DNA from: JAGQPD01 sp020426865
GTDB lineage: Bacteria > Planctomycetota > Planctomycetia > Pirellulales > Pirellulaceae
Direction of reading: 5' to 3'
DNA length: 64,000 bases
NCBI GenBank assembly: GCA_041399065.1
Contig: JAWKTN010000006.1
Location: 558,001-622,000 of the forward strand
The translations under genes were made by a program, and so were the position numbers. Below the pieces are notes generated by a model that saw nothing but the letters and a program-made list of their open reading frames with translations, ran no database searches and was not told where the DNA came from. Positions 41,808-51,184 of this stretch are shown here, piece by piece (position 1 is the first letter of the stretch; each line of letters begins with the position of its first letter).

Positions 41808-42527
41808 ATGCAGATGGGTAATCTGACGAACCTACGCAAGGCCGTAGTCCTATTGAGTAGCGTCAGTCCAACAGAGGCGACGATGATGTTGGCGCGACTG
41901 GACCCACAGCAACTCGAACTTGTCGCGGCGGAGTTATCGCGATCAACGGCACCGATCCCGCAGGAGCAACACGACGTCGTGGAGGACTTCGTGCGTGCCA
42001 GCGGCTATCGGGCATTTGGCAAGGCGCGCGAGTCGGATCTGCCGTCAACCTCGTTGGGTCGTGCCGCTGACAAGCGGTCCGGCCAGGACGACGACCAGTG
42101 GGTTCCGCTACGCCGTCTGCAAACGGCTCCGGCCGAGCAACTTACGGAAATATTGAAGTCGGAACGGCCACAAACGATCGCGTTGGTGGTGTATCACTTG
42201 CCGCCAATGGTGGCATCTCAGGTGATGGCAAGTTTGTCATCGGACGTGCAAGTTCGCGTGGTTTCCTGCATCTCGACGATGGGAGTCGTCGACCGCGAGG
42301 TGCTGGATCTTGTCGACCAGACCGTGGCAGCGGAATTGGAGCAACCGCAAAACAGGACCGTACGCCACGACAGCGGAACGGTGCGGCTAGCGAGGATATT
42401 GAATTATGCGGACACGTCGACCGAGCGGGCGTTATTGGAGAACTTATCGCAGGAAAACCGCCGGCTCGTAGATCGAATCCTGCAATTGATGTTCGTCTGC
42501 CGCGACTTGGATCGCATCGGGGCGTAG
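41808..42527 (+). CDS. FliG-like protein lacking the C-terminal motor domain
   Basis: The 239-residue protein has FliG N-terminal helices (LRKAVVLLSSVSPTEATMMLARL) and a FliG middle domain (LTEILKSERPQTIALVVYHLPP, then VASQVMASLSSDVQVRV). Standard FliG is about 330 residues with a C-terminal charged domain that contacts MotA; that domain is absent or very divergent here. With the FlgI-like gene at 7029-8846 it is the only flagellar-type gene in the window. It could be a second, non-motor FliG. GGGGGA precedes the ATG. Confidence 0.72.
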   Translation: MQMGNLTNLRKAVVLLSSVSPTEATMMLARLDPQQLELVAAELSRSTAPIPQEQHDVVEDFVRASGYRAFGKARESDLPSTSLGRAADKRSGQDDDQWVPLRRLQTAPAEQLTEILKSERPQTIALVVYHLPPMVASQVMASLSSDVQVRVVSCISTMGVVDREVLDLVDQTVAAELEQPQNRTVRHDSGTVRLARILNYADTSTERALLENLSQENRRLVDRILQLMFVCRDLDRIGA

Positions 42528-42598
42528 CGGGATGCCACTGAAAATGTCACACGGCTGTCCCAGCCGTCGACCGACCAACTGGGGACACCTGGGGAACC

Positions 42599-43666
42599 TC
42601 ACGGTGCCACGAATTCGTGTTGGCTGCCGTCTTTGGCGTCGTTGATGGTCGCGGACCAGACAACTTGCAGCGCGGGATCGAGCACTTCGATGATGGCGCC
42701 TTGCAGGCGGTCACCGCAGCAGTCACCGCGATTGAAAACGATGATTTTTCCGATTGGCTGGCTTTCCTTCAGCCGCACTTGCCACCACGGATAGGATTCA
42801 GCCTTGGTGTGGGTGACGGAGCCATTGGCGTAGACCTGGTCGGTATTGCCGTCGTAGGCCCGTTTCGGTTCGCCGTTGTAGTCGACCGAGGACTGCGAAG
42901 CCTCGGAGCCCGATTCGATCGGTTTGGCATCGGGAAAGCTGTAGACCTTCACCTCAGCAAGAGACAATATCTTGTCACCACCCGTTAACCGAACGCGGAC
43001 GACCTGTCCTTGAGTCAGAGGATTGGCAAGAGGTGAGGCAGCGGCTTCCTGCTCGGGTTCTTTAGCGGGTTCGGCGGGGGGAAGTGGTTTGAAGCTGGAA
43101 GCCAGCACGACTTCCGTTCCTTCCAGTGCCGCGCGCAGCGATTGGGCACCGTCTTCGGTAACTTGCGTCTGCCAGAGATAGACTTGTTTGAGTGAAGGCA
43201 TTTGTTTCAGAACATCCAGCCCTTGGTCACTGACTTTCGTGCCGTAGAGGTTGAGATATTCCAGTTGCTTCAACGGCAGCAAGTGCTGAAGCCCGGCATC
43301 GGTGATAGGAGTATTCTCCAGGTGCAGCTTTTTCAACTCCGTTAGGCTTACCAAGTGTTTCAGTTGATCGTCCGTGATTTGAGCACCTTGCAGGTAGAGC
43401 CAGACAAGGTGTTGGACATGTGACAGCTGTTGCAGCGCGTCATCGGTGAGAGGTTTATCGAGTCTAACGAATCCGGCTTCTTTCCATGGGACGCTGGCGG
43501 CGACCGAACGGACGTATCCACCGAATTCTTCGATGGCGGCGATCGACTTCTGTTCGGCCTCGTCTTCAGCGGCGTCCGCCAACGGGCTCGCACAGCAGCA
43601 ATAGCCGAGGACGAGCAGAGCGGAGAGTAGGGAGAGTAGGAGGAAGTCGCGTGGAGCACGATTCAT
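42599..43666 (-). CDS. Secreted leucine-rich-repeat protein with a discoidin-like domain
   Basis: The 355-residue protein has a signal peptide (LLLSLLSALLVLGYCCCAS) and about five LRRs of the planctomycete type (LVWLYLQGAQITDDQLKHL, LKKLHLENTPITDAGL). A Pro/Glu-rich linker and a C-terminal F5/8-type (discoidin/galactose-binding) domain follow (ASQSSVDYNGEPKRAYDGN, WWQVRLKESQPIGKIIVFNR). It is probably a surface or periplasmic binding protein. ATG 43666 precedes the signal peptide. Confidence 0.82.
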   Translation of the reverse strand: MNRAPRDFLLLSLLSALLVLGYCCCASPLADAAEDEAEQKSIAAIEEFGGYVRSVAASVPWKEAGFVRLDKPLTDDALQQLSHVQHLVWLYLQGAQITDDQLKHLVSLTELKKLHLENTPITDAGLQHLLPLKQLEYLNLYGTKVSDQGLDVLKQMPSLKQVYLWQTQVTEDGAQSLRAALEGTEVVLASSFKPLPPAEPAKEPEQEAAASPLANPLTQGQVVRVRLTGGDKILSLAEVKVYSFPDAKPIESGSEASQSSVDYNGEPKRAYDGNTDQVYANGSVTHTKAESYPWWQVRLKESQPIGKIIVFNRGDCCGDRLQGAIIEVLDPALQVVWSATINDAKDGSQHEFVAP

Positions 43667-43889
43667 AGTGAAATTCCTCAATGCAAGTGGTGCGATGAAA
43701 TCAGTTTTGCGAACTGGAACCTGAATGACGTTTGCGGCAACGGTGCAAACGCAAGCAAGCACGGCGATCGCAGCCTTTGCCCATTATGCTCAGAATCACC
43801 GGGTCACGCCAAGTAGACAATGCGAAGAATTGGCGATTGGCCGCGGGCGAGCCACAGTCCCCTACACGAATCACGGGGGCAATGTTACC

Positions 43890-46565
43890 ATGCTGTGGAT
43901 GAACGTAAGTCCCATGATGCAACAGTATTTGGATGCGAAGGCCGCGTGTGGAGACGCGCTGCTGCTATTTCGCATGGGAGACTTTTACGAACTATTCTAC
44001 GAGGACGCCAAACAGGCGGCCAATGCCGTTGGGCTGACGCTCACCAGCCGGGATAAAGGGACCAATCCGATCCCCATGGCTGGTTTCCCGCACCATCAGC
44101 TGGAGGGGTATCTCGCGAAGCTGATTCGGATGGGATTCCGAGTGGCGATTTGTGAGCAAGTTGAAGATCCACAGCAGGCCAAGGGGCTGGTTCGGCGGGA
44201 GGTCACGCGGGTCGTGACGCCAGGGACGCTGACGGATGAAGAGCTACTGGATCCCAAGGAGAGCAACTATCTGGCGGCGGTCGTGTGGTCATCGCGAGCG
44301 GTCGAGGAGAAGCCGAGTGGTCGGAGATCGCGGCAGGGAGAACCGCAGGTAGGAATCGCTTGGGCGGAGCTCTCAACGGGCCGTTTTTTTTCCGCCACCG
44401 TACCGGCGAGACAATTGGGCGATGAATTGACCCGGATCGCGCCGGCGGAATGCTTAATGGCCGAAGGCCAACCTCATGGCCTGCCAGAGATTGGCAAGAC
44501 GATCACCATCACGCGCCGCCCGGCTTGGGTCTTTGGGCGCGACAACGCGCTGCCGGCACTGTTGAAACATTTCCAGGTCGCCAATTTGGAGGGGTTTGGC
44601 TTTGACGACGGCGATCAGTTGGGACTTCAAGCTGCTGCGGGCGTGCTGGATTACTTGCAGGAAACGCAAAAGGCGTCGCTGGAACACATTGACCGCTTGA
44701 CGCCCTACCGAGTTGGCACGTGTCTGGAAATCGACCAGGCAACGCGTCGCAGCCTGGAACTGACACGGACGATACGGGATGGCGCTCGGACAGGATCGCT
44801 CGTATCCGTGTTGGATCGCACGGTGACCGCGATGGGATCGCGATTACTTGTGGAATGGCTGAACAGCCCATTGACCGATCCCTTGGCGATCGGACAGAGA
44901 CTTGACGCCGTGGAGGAGCTTTCGGCGGACAGCCAATTCCGGGAGGCACTGCGAACGCCGCTGCGCGGGATCTACGACATGGAACGGCTTTTGACGCGAG
45001 TGGCGACGGGACGGGCGACACCGCGTGATTTGTCGTTCATTGCCAGCACTTTGCGCCTGCTGCCGGCGATCCAAGCAATTTTGGCGGGCCGCAGCGCTGG
45101 CCGGTTAAGTGAGTTATCGCAGTTGCTCGACAGCTGCGAGGATTTGGAGCGTGCTCTATCCGAGGCGTTGTGTGACGAGTGTCCGCTGCTGGCCCGCGAA
45201 GGCGGGATCATTCGGCCAGGATATCACCCGCCGTTGGATCAACTGCGCGAATTGGCCAGTGGGGGGAAAGAGTGGATTGCGAGGTACCAGGCCGCTGAAG
45301 CGGACCGGACGGGGATTACCAACCTGAAAATTGGCTACAACAAAGTCTTCGGATACTTCATTGAGATCACCAACGCACAGCGAGACCGTGTCCCAATCGA
45401 ATATACGCGGAAACAAACATTGAAGAACGCCGAGCGCTACGTCACGCCGGAGTTGAAGGAATATGAAGAGAAGGTGCTGACGGCGGACGAACAGGCCCAT
45501 GAGATTGAGTATGAATTATTCGTCCAGCTCAGGGACCAGGTGCAGCAGGCTGGTAAACGGCTGAGGCAGACGGCATACGCGTTGGCGGAACTTGACGTGT
45601 ACGCTGGCTTGGGCGATTTGGCGCTGCACCGCGGATATTGTCGACCGCAACTGGGCAACCATTCGGACTTGAAGATTGTTGATGGTAGGCATCCGGTGCT
45701 GGATATTACCGAGCCCGATGGAACGTTCGTGCCCAATGATACGATAGCCAATGCCGAGAGCGGGTACGTGTTGCTGATCACGGGGCCGAATATGGCGGGC
45801 AAGAGCACGTATATTCGTCAAGTTGCTTTGATATCGCTGATGGCGCAGATGGGTAGTTTCGTACCGGCGCGGGAAGCCCACATTGGCATTGCCGATCGGA
45901 TTTTTGCTCGCGTCGGTGCCAGCGACGAATTGTCGCGGGGCCAAAGCACGTTCATGGTGGAGATGACCGAGACGGCGCGGATCCTCAATACGGCGACGCA
46001 GCGGAGCCTGGTGATCCTCGACGAAATCGGGCGTGGCACAAGTACCTACGACGGAGTGTCACTGGCATGGTCGATCGTCGAATACCTGCACGACCAGATT
46101 GGATGCCGAACGCTATTTGCCACACACTATCACGAATTGACAGCGCTGCAGAATTCGCTGACGGGCGTGGCAAATCTGAATGTGGAAGTCAAAGAATGGA
46201 ATGGAAAGGTGGTGTTCCTGCACAAGATTGTGCCAGGTGCAGCCGACAAGAGCTATGGAATTCATGTTGCGGAACTGGCGGGGGTGCCGGAGTCGGTCAA
46301 CGAGCGTGCGAAGCAGATACTGATTCATCTGGAGCACGAGCATGGCGGTGGGGCTCGCCAAGTTTCCCGTCCGCGTGCCAACCATATCGTTCGACGCCCG
46401 ACTCAGTATCAGCTAACATTATTCGATCCGATGGACCACCCGTTATTCGACGAATTGCGTCAGTTACAGATTGAACACTTGCCGCCGGTACACGCGTTGC
46501 AACTACTGCAAAAGTGGCAAGAACAGTTGGCACGGGACGGGGAGGATCGAACGTGTCGGCAGTAG
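43890..46565 (+). CDS. mutS: DNA mismatch repair protein MutS
   Basis: The 891-residue protein recognises mismatches and starts repair with MutL. The N-terminal mismatch-binding motif is FYELF (after RMGDF). The ATPase has Walker A (GPNMAGKSTYIRQ, at about residue 630) and Walker B with the MutS signature (VILDEIGRGTSTYDGVSLAW). The C-terminal dimerisation helix-turn-helix is present. ATG 43890 and 43899 are both close to the family start (SPMMQQYLDAKA); I use the first, and the frame opens earlier. No mutL is adjacent. Confidence 0.96.
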   Translation: MLWMNVSPMMQQYLDAKAACGDALLLFRMGDFYELFYEDAKQAANAVGLTLTSRDKGTNPIPMAGFPHHQLEGYLAKLIRMGFRVAICEQVEDPQQAKGLVRREVTRVVTPGTLTDEELLDPKESNYLAAVVWSSRAVEEKPSGRRSRQGEPQVGIAWAELSTGRFFSATVPARQLGDELTRIAPAECLMAEGQPHGLPEIGKTITITRRPAWVFGRDNALPALLKHFQVANLEGFGFDDGDQLGLQAAAGVLDYLQETQKASLEHIDRLTPYRVGTCLEIDQATRRSLELTRTIRDGARTGSLVSVLDRTVTAMGSRLLVEWLNSPLTDPLAIGQRLDAVEELSADSQFREALRTPLRGIYDMERLLTRVATGRATPRDLSFIASTLRLLPAIQAILAGRSAGRLSELSQLLDSCEDLERALSEALCDECPLLAREGGIIRPGYHPPLDQLRELASGGKEWIARYQAAEADRTGITNLKIGYNKVFGYFIEITNAQRDRVPIEYTRKQTLKNAERYVTPELKEYEEKVLTADEQAHEIEYELFVQLRDQVQQAGKRLRQTAYALAELDVYAGLGDLALHRGYCRPQLGNHSDLKIVDGRHPVLDITEPDGTFVPNDTIANAESGYVLLITGPNMAGKSTYIRQVALISLMAQMGSFVPAREAHIGIADRIFARVGASDELSRGQSTFMVEMTETARILNTATQRSLVILDEIGRGTSTYDGVSLAWSIVEYLHDQIGCRTLFATHYHELTALQNSLTGVANLNVEVKEWNGKVVFLHKIVPGAADKSYGIHVAELAGVPESVNERAKQILIHLEHEHGGGARQVSRPRANHIVRRPTQYQLTLFDPMDHPLFDELRQLQIEHLPPVHALQLLQKWQEQLARDGEDRTCRQ

Positions 46566-46676
46566 TCGTGTCGGCGGAGCTACTTGGCGAGAAGTCATCA
46601 AACATGGCATTGGTTCGATACTCCAAGGTGCGAAGGTAAGGCCAGACGCCGCAGCAAGACGGCAGGACGACCTATC

Positions 46677-47171
46677 ATGAAAGACATCAAGGATACGGTT
46701 CGGTCGCACGTTCGAGTGGCCTATGACGGTTCTGTCCATAAGACGTTTCGCGGCACCGATGCGGACGTACGCTATGAGACGGAAAAGACCGTATTACAGT
46801 TTCTTGAGGAAAGAAATTGTGATTTTGTACCGCGTGTCATCGAATTTGACGACGAGCGACTTTATCTGGTCACGACGAATTGTGGCCAGCCGGTGCGAAG
46901 TCTCAGTGACGGCAAGATGAAATCTCTTTTTCGCGAATTGGAAACCTTTGGCGTGCGTCACGGTGACCAATTTGAGCGAAATATCACCTACGATCCCGTC
47001 AAGGGTCGGTTTTGTGTGATAGACTTTGAATTAGCGGATATTATTGACGAAAACAATGACGATGACGCTGGCAGCGAGTGTGACGGCGAGGAATCGGGTG
47101 GCGCCGACGAGCCGAAATCCGACATGGCGGCGGAAAAACCGCGGCAAGGTCGCGAGAATTCGGCAGAATAA
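46677..47171 (+). CDS. Small protein-kinase-like protein with an acidic tail
   Basis: The 164-residue protein shows a minimal kinase-like C-lobe. GVRHGDQFERNITYD matches the catalytic-loop pattern HxDxxxxN (HGDQFERN), and CVIDFELADI replaces the DFG motif with DFE. The N-lobe is short (VHKTFRGTDADVRYETEKTVLQFL). Such RIO/Bud32-like minimal kinases exist, but activity is uncertain. The C-terminal 45 residues are strongly acidic. It follows mutS by 110 bases on the same strand. Confidence 0.6.
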   Translation: MKDIKDTVRSHVRVAYDGSVHKTFRGTDADVRYETEKTVLQFLEERNCDFVPRVIEFDDERLYLVTTNCGQPVRSLSDGKMKSLFRELETFGVRHGDQFERNITYDPVKGRFCVIDFELADIIDENNDDDAGSECDGEESGGADEPKSDMAAEKPRQGRENSAE

Positions 47172-47770
47172 ATTGAAATTACTGAATTACATCGACTAAT
47201 TCCTCGATTTTCACGGAAAATGGCGGATATGCGACAGGCCCAGGTTGCGTCAGTCACAGCCGATTTCTATCCGTTTTCCGTCAACCTGGCGACTCTATCG
47301 TGCCCTGGGCAACATGTTGGCTGCCGGCTACGGGACACACCGGCACGCCGGACGGAAAACTTTCGCTTAAAACGGCCTACCCCACCTATTGCAACCGACA
47401 GATAATTGATAAAAATAGGGGAGCGTGAGGGGCACGCCGTTGAATGAGAAACGACCCGAATGCAAATGCCACTGAATTGTCCCTGATGACACTCTTGGTG
47501 ATTCGGGCTGGTTGGAACGCAATGTGGCCACGACTCGGCGTTCTGTCAACTTGCACATCCGATGCGAAATGTGCAAATCGAAACAGTCGACAGACATATC
47601 GTCGGACTTTTGATGACACTCAGCTTCGTCAGCTCCTCAACTTGGCGGTCCCACCGCCGCGGATTGTAAGGGTCTCACTCGTACCGATGCCCTGCAGCGC
47701 CGTACGCTGCGGGTGCGGATCGGTGCGACGGTAAGTTTTTTTCCACCACACTAACGAGATGAAGGTTACT
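47172..47770. other. Intergenic region, no gene supported
   Basis: About 600 bases between the kinase-like gene and the small gene at 47771. The frames present are short and carry no recognisable motif. It probably holds the promoter of the gene at 47771. Confidence 0.45.
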
Positions 47771-48058
47771 ATGGCTAAATTCAAATTCAAAGAAACGGCG
47801 ACGGGATACGACGTTTTCGCGGGCAGCAAGAATCTCGGGGGGATCGTCCCGATGAAGGAGTCCACCGGACGCCACTGCTTCCGCCTGGCGGAGGACGACC
47901 CGAAATCGCCACGGACATACCGGGGCAAACAAAAGGCGGCCGAAGCGCTGATGACGATCGCGAAAATCGCAGAAACGGCCAAAAAGAAAAAGTTGTCCGT
48001 CGAACAAGTGATCATTCAGGCTTGGAGCGACCGCCCTGCCGCTTCGCCACGGTCCTAA
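47771..48058 (+). CDS. Small basic hypothetical protein
   Basis: A 95-residue basic protein (MAKFKFKETATGYDVFAGSKN) ending in a lysine-rich helix (TAKKKKLSVEQVIIQAW). The family is unknown. AAGG precedes ATG 47771, whereas the upstream ATG at 47759 lacks a ribosome site. A strong terminator follows, so it is probably a single-gene transcript. Confidence 0.7.
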   Translation: MAKFKFKETATGYDVFAGSKNLGGIVPMKESTGRHCFRLAEDDPKSPRTYRGKQKAAEALMTIAKIAETAKKKKLSVEQVIIQAWSDRPAASPRS

Positions 48059-48120
48059 GGCCGATCTTTCCAAGCAAGCACGGTTCGGTTAGGCTATTAA
48101 ACCGAACACGTGAACCAACC

Positions 48121-48160
48121 TCACGCGGCTGGACTCGTGGCACAGCCGCGTGATTTTTTT
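48121..48160 (+). terminator. Rho-independent terminator
   Basis: Perfect 10-base arms TCACGCGGCT and AGCCGCGTGA, a 13-base loop and a run of seven T. It ends transcription of the small gene at 47771 and lies just before the phosphofructokinase start, so the latter must use a promoter close to or inside this element, or rely on readthrough. Confidence 0.88.
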
Positions 48161-48179
48161 CGATGGGATGGACGCCAGG

Positions 48180-49589
48180 ATGAAGCGAATCGCCATTTTG
48201 ACTGCCGGCGGGGATACGCCGGCGCTGAACGCAACCATTCACGGAGCTGCCACCCGTGCCAACGCCCGCCGGATCGAATTGATCGGGCTGGTCGATGGCT
48301 TCCGCAGCCTGTTTGACCCACACGTCCCCCACGTGCGGTTGAATCCCCTCTTCAGCACCATCCCCGAACTCGATCCAACCTACGGGGGCACCATCCTCGG
48401 CGCCTCCCGACGTTACGTCAGTGCCGACGAAGGCCCCGCGCTCGATGAAGCCTGCGAACGACTCAGCCAATTGAAGATCGATGGGCTCATCTGTATCGGC
48501 GGCGATGGGACCCTCAATGGGATGCAGCCCTTGTGCGATCGGATCCCCACCGTTCTGGCTCCCAAGACCATCGACAACGACCTGGGGCTGAATTACCCCA
48601 ACGAAAACGATAAATGGATGCGCGTTCCCGACGCCAAAGAAACCGATGGTTTTCGATATTGCCAGAATGAATCGGCACATGTCGCCGAGCCCCGCCAATT
48701 CCAATTGGACCAGATGGTCAACTACGTCACCCCCGGCTATGCCACCGCCGTATTCGTATCGGCCGGCGGCGTCCAACGCTTGCGAACCACCGCCGAAAGC
48801 CACCGACGGATCGGTATCATCGAAGTGATGGGGCGACATTCTGGCTTTATTGCCCTGGGCAGCGCTTACGGCCAGCCAGATATCGTCTTGATCCCCGAGG
48901 CGCCGTTGAACGTGCAGCGACTCGTTGAACGCGTCAAGGAAATCTACGCCATGCAACGCAACGTGGTCATCGTGTGTGGAGAAGGAATCGTCGACGAGCG
49001 CGGCAACTGCTTGGGGGATACCGAACGCACGACCGACCCCGCCGGAAATGTCAAGCTGAGTGGTGCCGCGGAACAATTGCGGTCGCTACTGATCGATGGC
49101 ATCGGCGATGATTTTTTTCGCCGAATTGTCCCCGATCAAACCGCAAAGTCCGCGATCTTCACTCGTAAAGTCGGGCACACACAGCGAGGCGGCCGCCCCG
49201 TGCAGTTCGATCGCTTTCATGCCGCCCAGCTCGGCGGTAAAGCACTCGATATGTTGCTCGAAGGCCAAAACGATGCCGTGGCAACGCTGCAATGGAACGA
49301 AGAAGACGGCTTCTACGTCGACAGCTACCCTTCGCTCAGCTTCCACGATCGTTGGGGACAAATCCATCCCCGCGCCGTGCATCCGGAATTCTACGACGAA
49401 CGTCGGATGCATATTGCCCGGACCGGCATCGAGTATATGCTGCCCATCTTCAGCACCGCCATCGGCCCGGATGACGTCGAATACATCCGCCAAACCCTGT
49501 TCGACTCTGGCAACCTCTTCCGCCAATACCACTCCGTATGCACGGATATGGCCAAACGCATTCAACAACTACCACGGTCGACGCGTTAG
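48180..49589 (+). CDS. 6-phosphofructokinase
   Basis: The 469-residue enzyme phosphorylates fructose 6-phosphate. Motifs include GGDTPALNA near the start (usual GGDxPGLNA, here Ala for Gly), GGDGTLNG, PKTIDNDLGLNYPN, GRHSGFIAL and GHTQRGG. Gly after GGD in GGDGT favours ATP as donor, whereas the Lys in PKTIDND is typical of pyrophosphate-type and long-chain ATP-type enzymes, so the donor is unsettled. It is longer than E. coli PfkA (320). ATG 48180 is chosen because an upstream start would lie inside the terminator. Confidence 0.92.
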   Translation: MKRIAILTAGGDTPALNATIHGAATRANARRIELIGLVDGFRSLFDPHVPHVRLNPLFSTIPELDPTYGGTILGASRRYVSADEGPALDEACERLSQLKIDGLICIGGDGTLNGMQPLCDRIPTVLAPKTIDNDLGLNYPNENDKWMRVPDAKETDGFRYCQNESAHVAEPRQFQLDQMVNYVTPGYATAVFVSAGGVQRLRTTAESHRRIGIIEVMGRHSGFIALGSAYGQPDIVLIPEAPLNVQRLVERVKEIYAMQRNVVIVCGEGIVDERGNCLGDTERTTDPAGNVKLSGAAEQLRSLLIDGIGDDFFRRIVPDQTAKSAIFTRKVGHTQRGGRPVQFDRFHAAQLGGKALDMLLEGQNDAVATLQWNEEDGFYVDSYPSLSFHDRWGQIHPRAVHPEFYDERRMHIARTGIEYMLPIFSTAIGPDDVEYIRQTLFDSGNLFRQYHSVCTDMAKRIQQLPRSTR

Positions 49590-49625
49590 GTCGAACACTC
49601 GACTTGGCAAGGTCGAGCTACAAAA

Positions 49626-49664
49626 AAACGCGTTCATCGTCGCTAGGCGACAATGAACGCGTTT
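49626..49664. terminator. Bidirectional terminator-like hairpin
   Basis: Arms of 18 bases (AAACGCGTTCATCGTCGC and its complement, one mismatch) with a 3-base loop, flanked by an A-rich stretch on the left. It lies between the convergent phosphofructokinase and PEP-CTERM genes. Confidence 0.8.
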
Positions 49665-49703
49665 GAGTTGAAAATGGTATTTCTATCCAGTTCCAGCGTT
49701 CAA

Positions 49704-50378
49704 TTAGCCATTGCGGCGGCGGAAGGCTGCTAAGCCGGCCAACAGGATAGCGAGCACACCGCCCGTTGCCGGTTCGGGTACGCTATACAACTGAACTTCC
49801 GCAATCTGCATGCTGTTGGCCGCGCCGTTGTTCTTCACATCGGGAAACAGGACCAAATAGCTGGCATAGGCATTTGAGTTGCTGAAGCTCGAAGAGGCCG
49901 AATTGGCATCGTCCAGTGCAGCAGCACCGCCGTCGTTTCGCGAATCGGGCAGCGAAATAGCGCCAGACGCGACCAACGTGAAGTCGGAGATGGCAAATGG
50001 GCCAGCGCCCGACACGTCGCCATTGGTACCGTACAGCTCAAAACCGGACGGGTCGCGCTCGATCGCGTCATTGGCCGCCCAAAACTTGATCGACTGAGCA
50101 ATCGAGCTTCCCGAAGCTGGTGTGACCAAGATCCCGGTATTCGTTTTGCCAAAGTTCAAATACTTCTGCCCAACGCCATCAATCGCGTGGTCTGGACTCT
50201 CCCCATCGGGCCAGTTGTTAGCACCACCGGTGAAACCCGCTACACCCACGGAAAAACTTGTCCCGTCGCTCTGGCCACCCAAAATGGTGTCACCAGGGGC
50301 GAAAATCCCTTGAGCGTTCGCGGCTGCCGCGAACATGCAGCAGCTGACAATCGCCGCCGCAACCAATCTAAACTTCAT
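49704..50378 (-). CDS. PEP-CTERM-anchored secreted protein
   Basis: The 224-residue protein has a signal peptide (LVAAAIVSCCMFAAAANA) and a C-terminal PEP-CTERM signal: VPEPATGGVLAILLAGLAAFRRR, with the VPEP motif, a hydrophobic span and an Arg cluster. An exosortase would cleave and anchor it at the surface. The central domain (GQKYLNFGKTNTGILVTP, then VLFPDVKNNGAANSMQIAEVQLY) resembles discoidin-like beta sandwiches. AGGAG precedes the ATG. Confidence 0.88.
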   Translation of the reverse strand: MKFRLVAAAIVSCCMFAAAANAQGIFAPGDTILGGQSDGTSFSVGVAGFTGGANNWPDGESPDHAIDGVGQKYLNFGKTNTGILVTPASGSSIAQSIKFWAANDAIERDPSGFELYGTNGDVSGAGPFAISDFTLVASGAISLPDSRNDGGAAALDDANSASSSFSNSNAYASYLVLFPDVKNNGAANSMQIAEVQLYSVPEPATGGVLAILLAGLAAFRRRNG

Positions 50379-51184
50379 GAGCTGTCTCCTCATCGAAAAA
50401 AAGGAAGTACTACCGATAGCAAAAAGCTAACCTAAAGCGCACCGTACTCGTAATCCACGTAACCCGTCCGCAACGGACATCCGCTACCTTTTGCATTACC
50501 AGCAATCTTGTGTTCGCTGTTATGATCGAATCTAACCACCTTGTCCACCCCCACCAATGGGGGGGTAGTGGGGGGGGGGGACCGTCTCGCCAAATCGCTG
50601 AATTGACGGGAAACGGGCCCTGACGAACCGGAAAATCGCATTTTTCTCGCCAATAGGTAGGCGACACCGCAGCGGGTCCGCTGGCGGAACGATGAGCACT
50701 GGAGCGTGTCGTCTCCCCAACCCACGCTTGCCGTGTGCGTGTCCTGAGTCCCCACGTCGACGAATGACCCGGTCACGTTAACGGTGTCCCCTTCCGCTTT
50801 GTCACCGCACTCGACCGCAACTACCGCGAACGACGAGAGCTGGCGACGGCACGCATGGGAAGACTCCTGTAAGTGGGTTCAGGACAAACCGGCAGCAACC
50901 TATCACATGGCCGATCAGGATACAAACTATAAATCCTCCATATTCGAACCTCGTTGATGTTCGCTTGCCGTGGACTGCGGACCGGCACGGTCAGCTATTT
51001 GGAACCGAAAGAGCGCCGATCCGGCGCCGACGCTCGCGACCTGCAATCCCGTTTTGGGCACGGTCCTTGCCAACGCGTGAAAAGCGATAAGCGGAATAGC
51101 TATCCTTCCATTGCCTCGCACGGTAGCGGCGGTATTAGAATCGCTTATGCGGAAATACCCGGACCGAGTTTCCGTCGGTTTACG
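50379..51184. other. Intergenic region with a long G tract
   Basis: About 800 bases between the PEP-CTERM gene and the oxidoreductase 3' end. No gene is supported. A G-rich stretch near 50559-50581 contains G runs of seven and ten. Short frames on both strands have no motif. Confidence 0.45.

Noticed and set aside
50432..50776. A small gene in the 50.4-51.2 kb gap
   Set aside because: The frame runs through the G tract, is low in complexity and has no motif or ribosome site.
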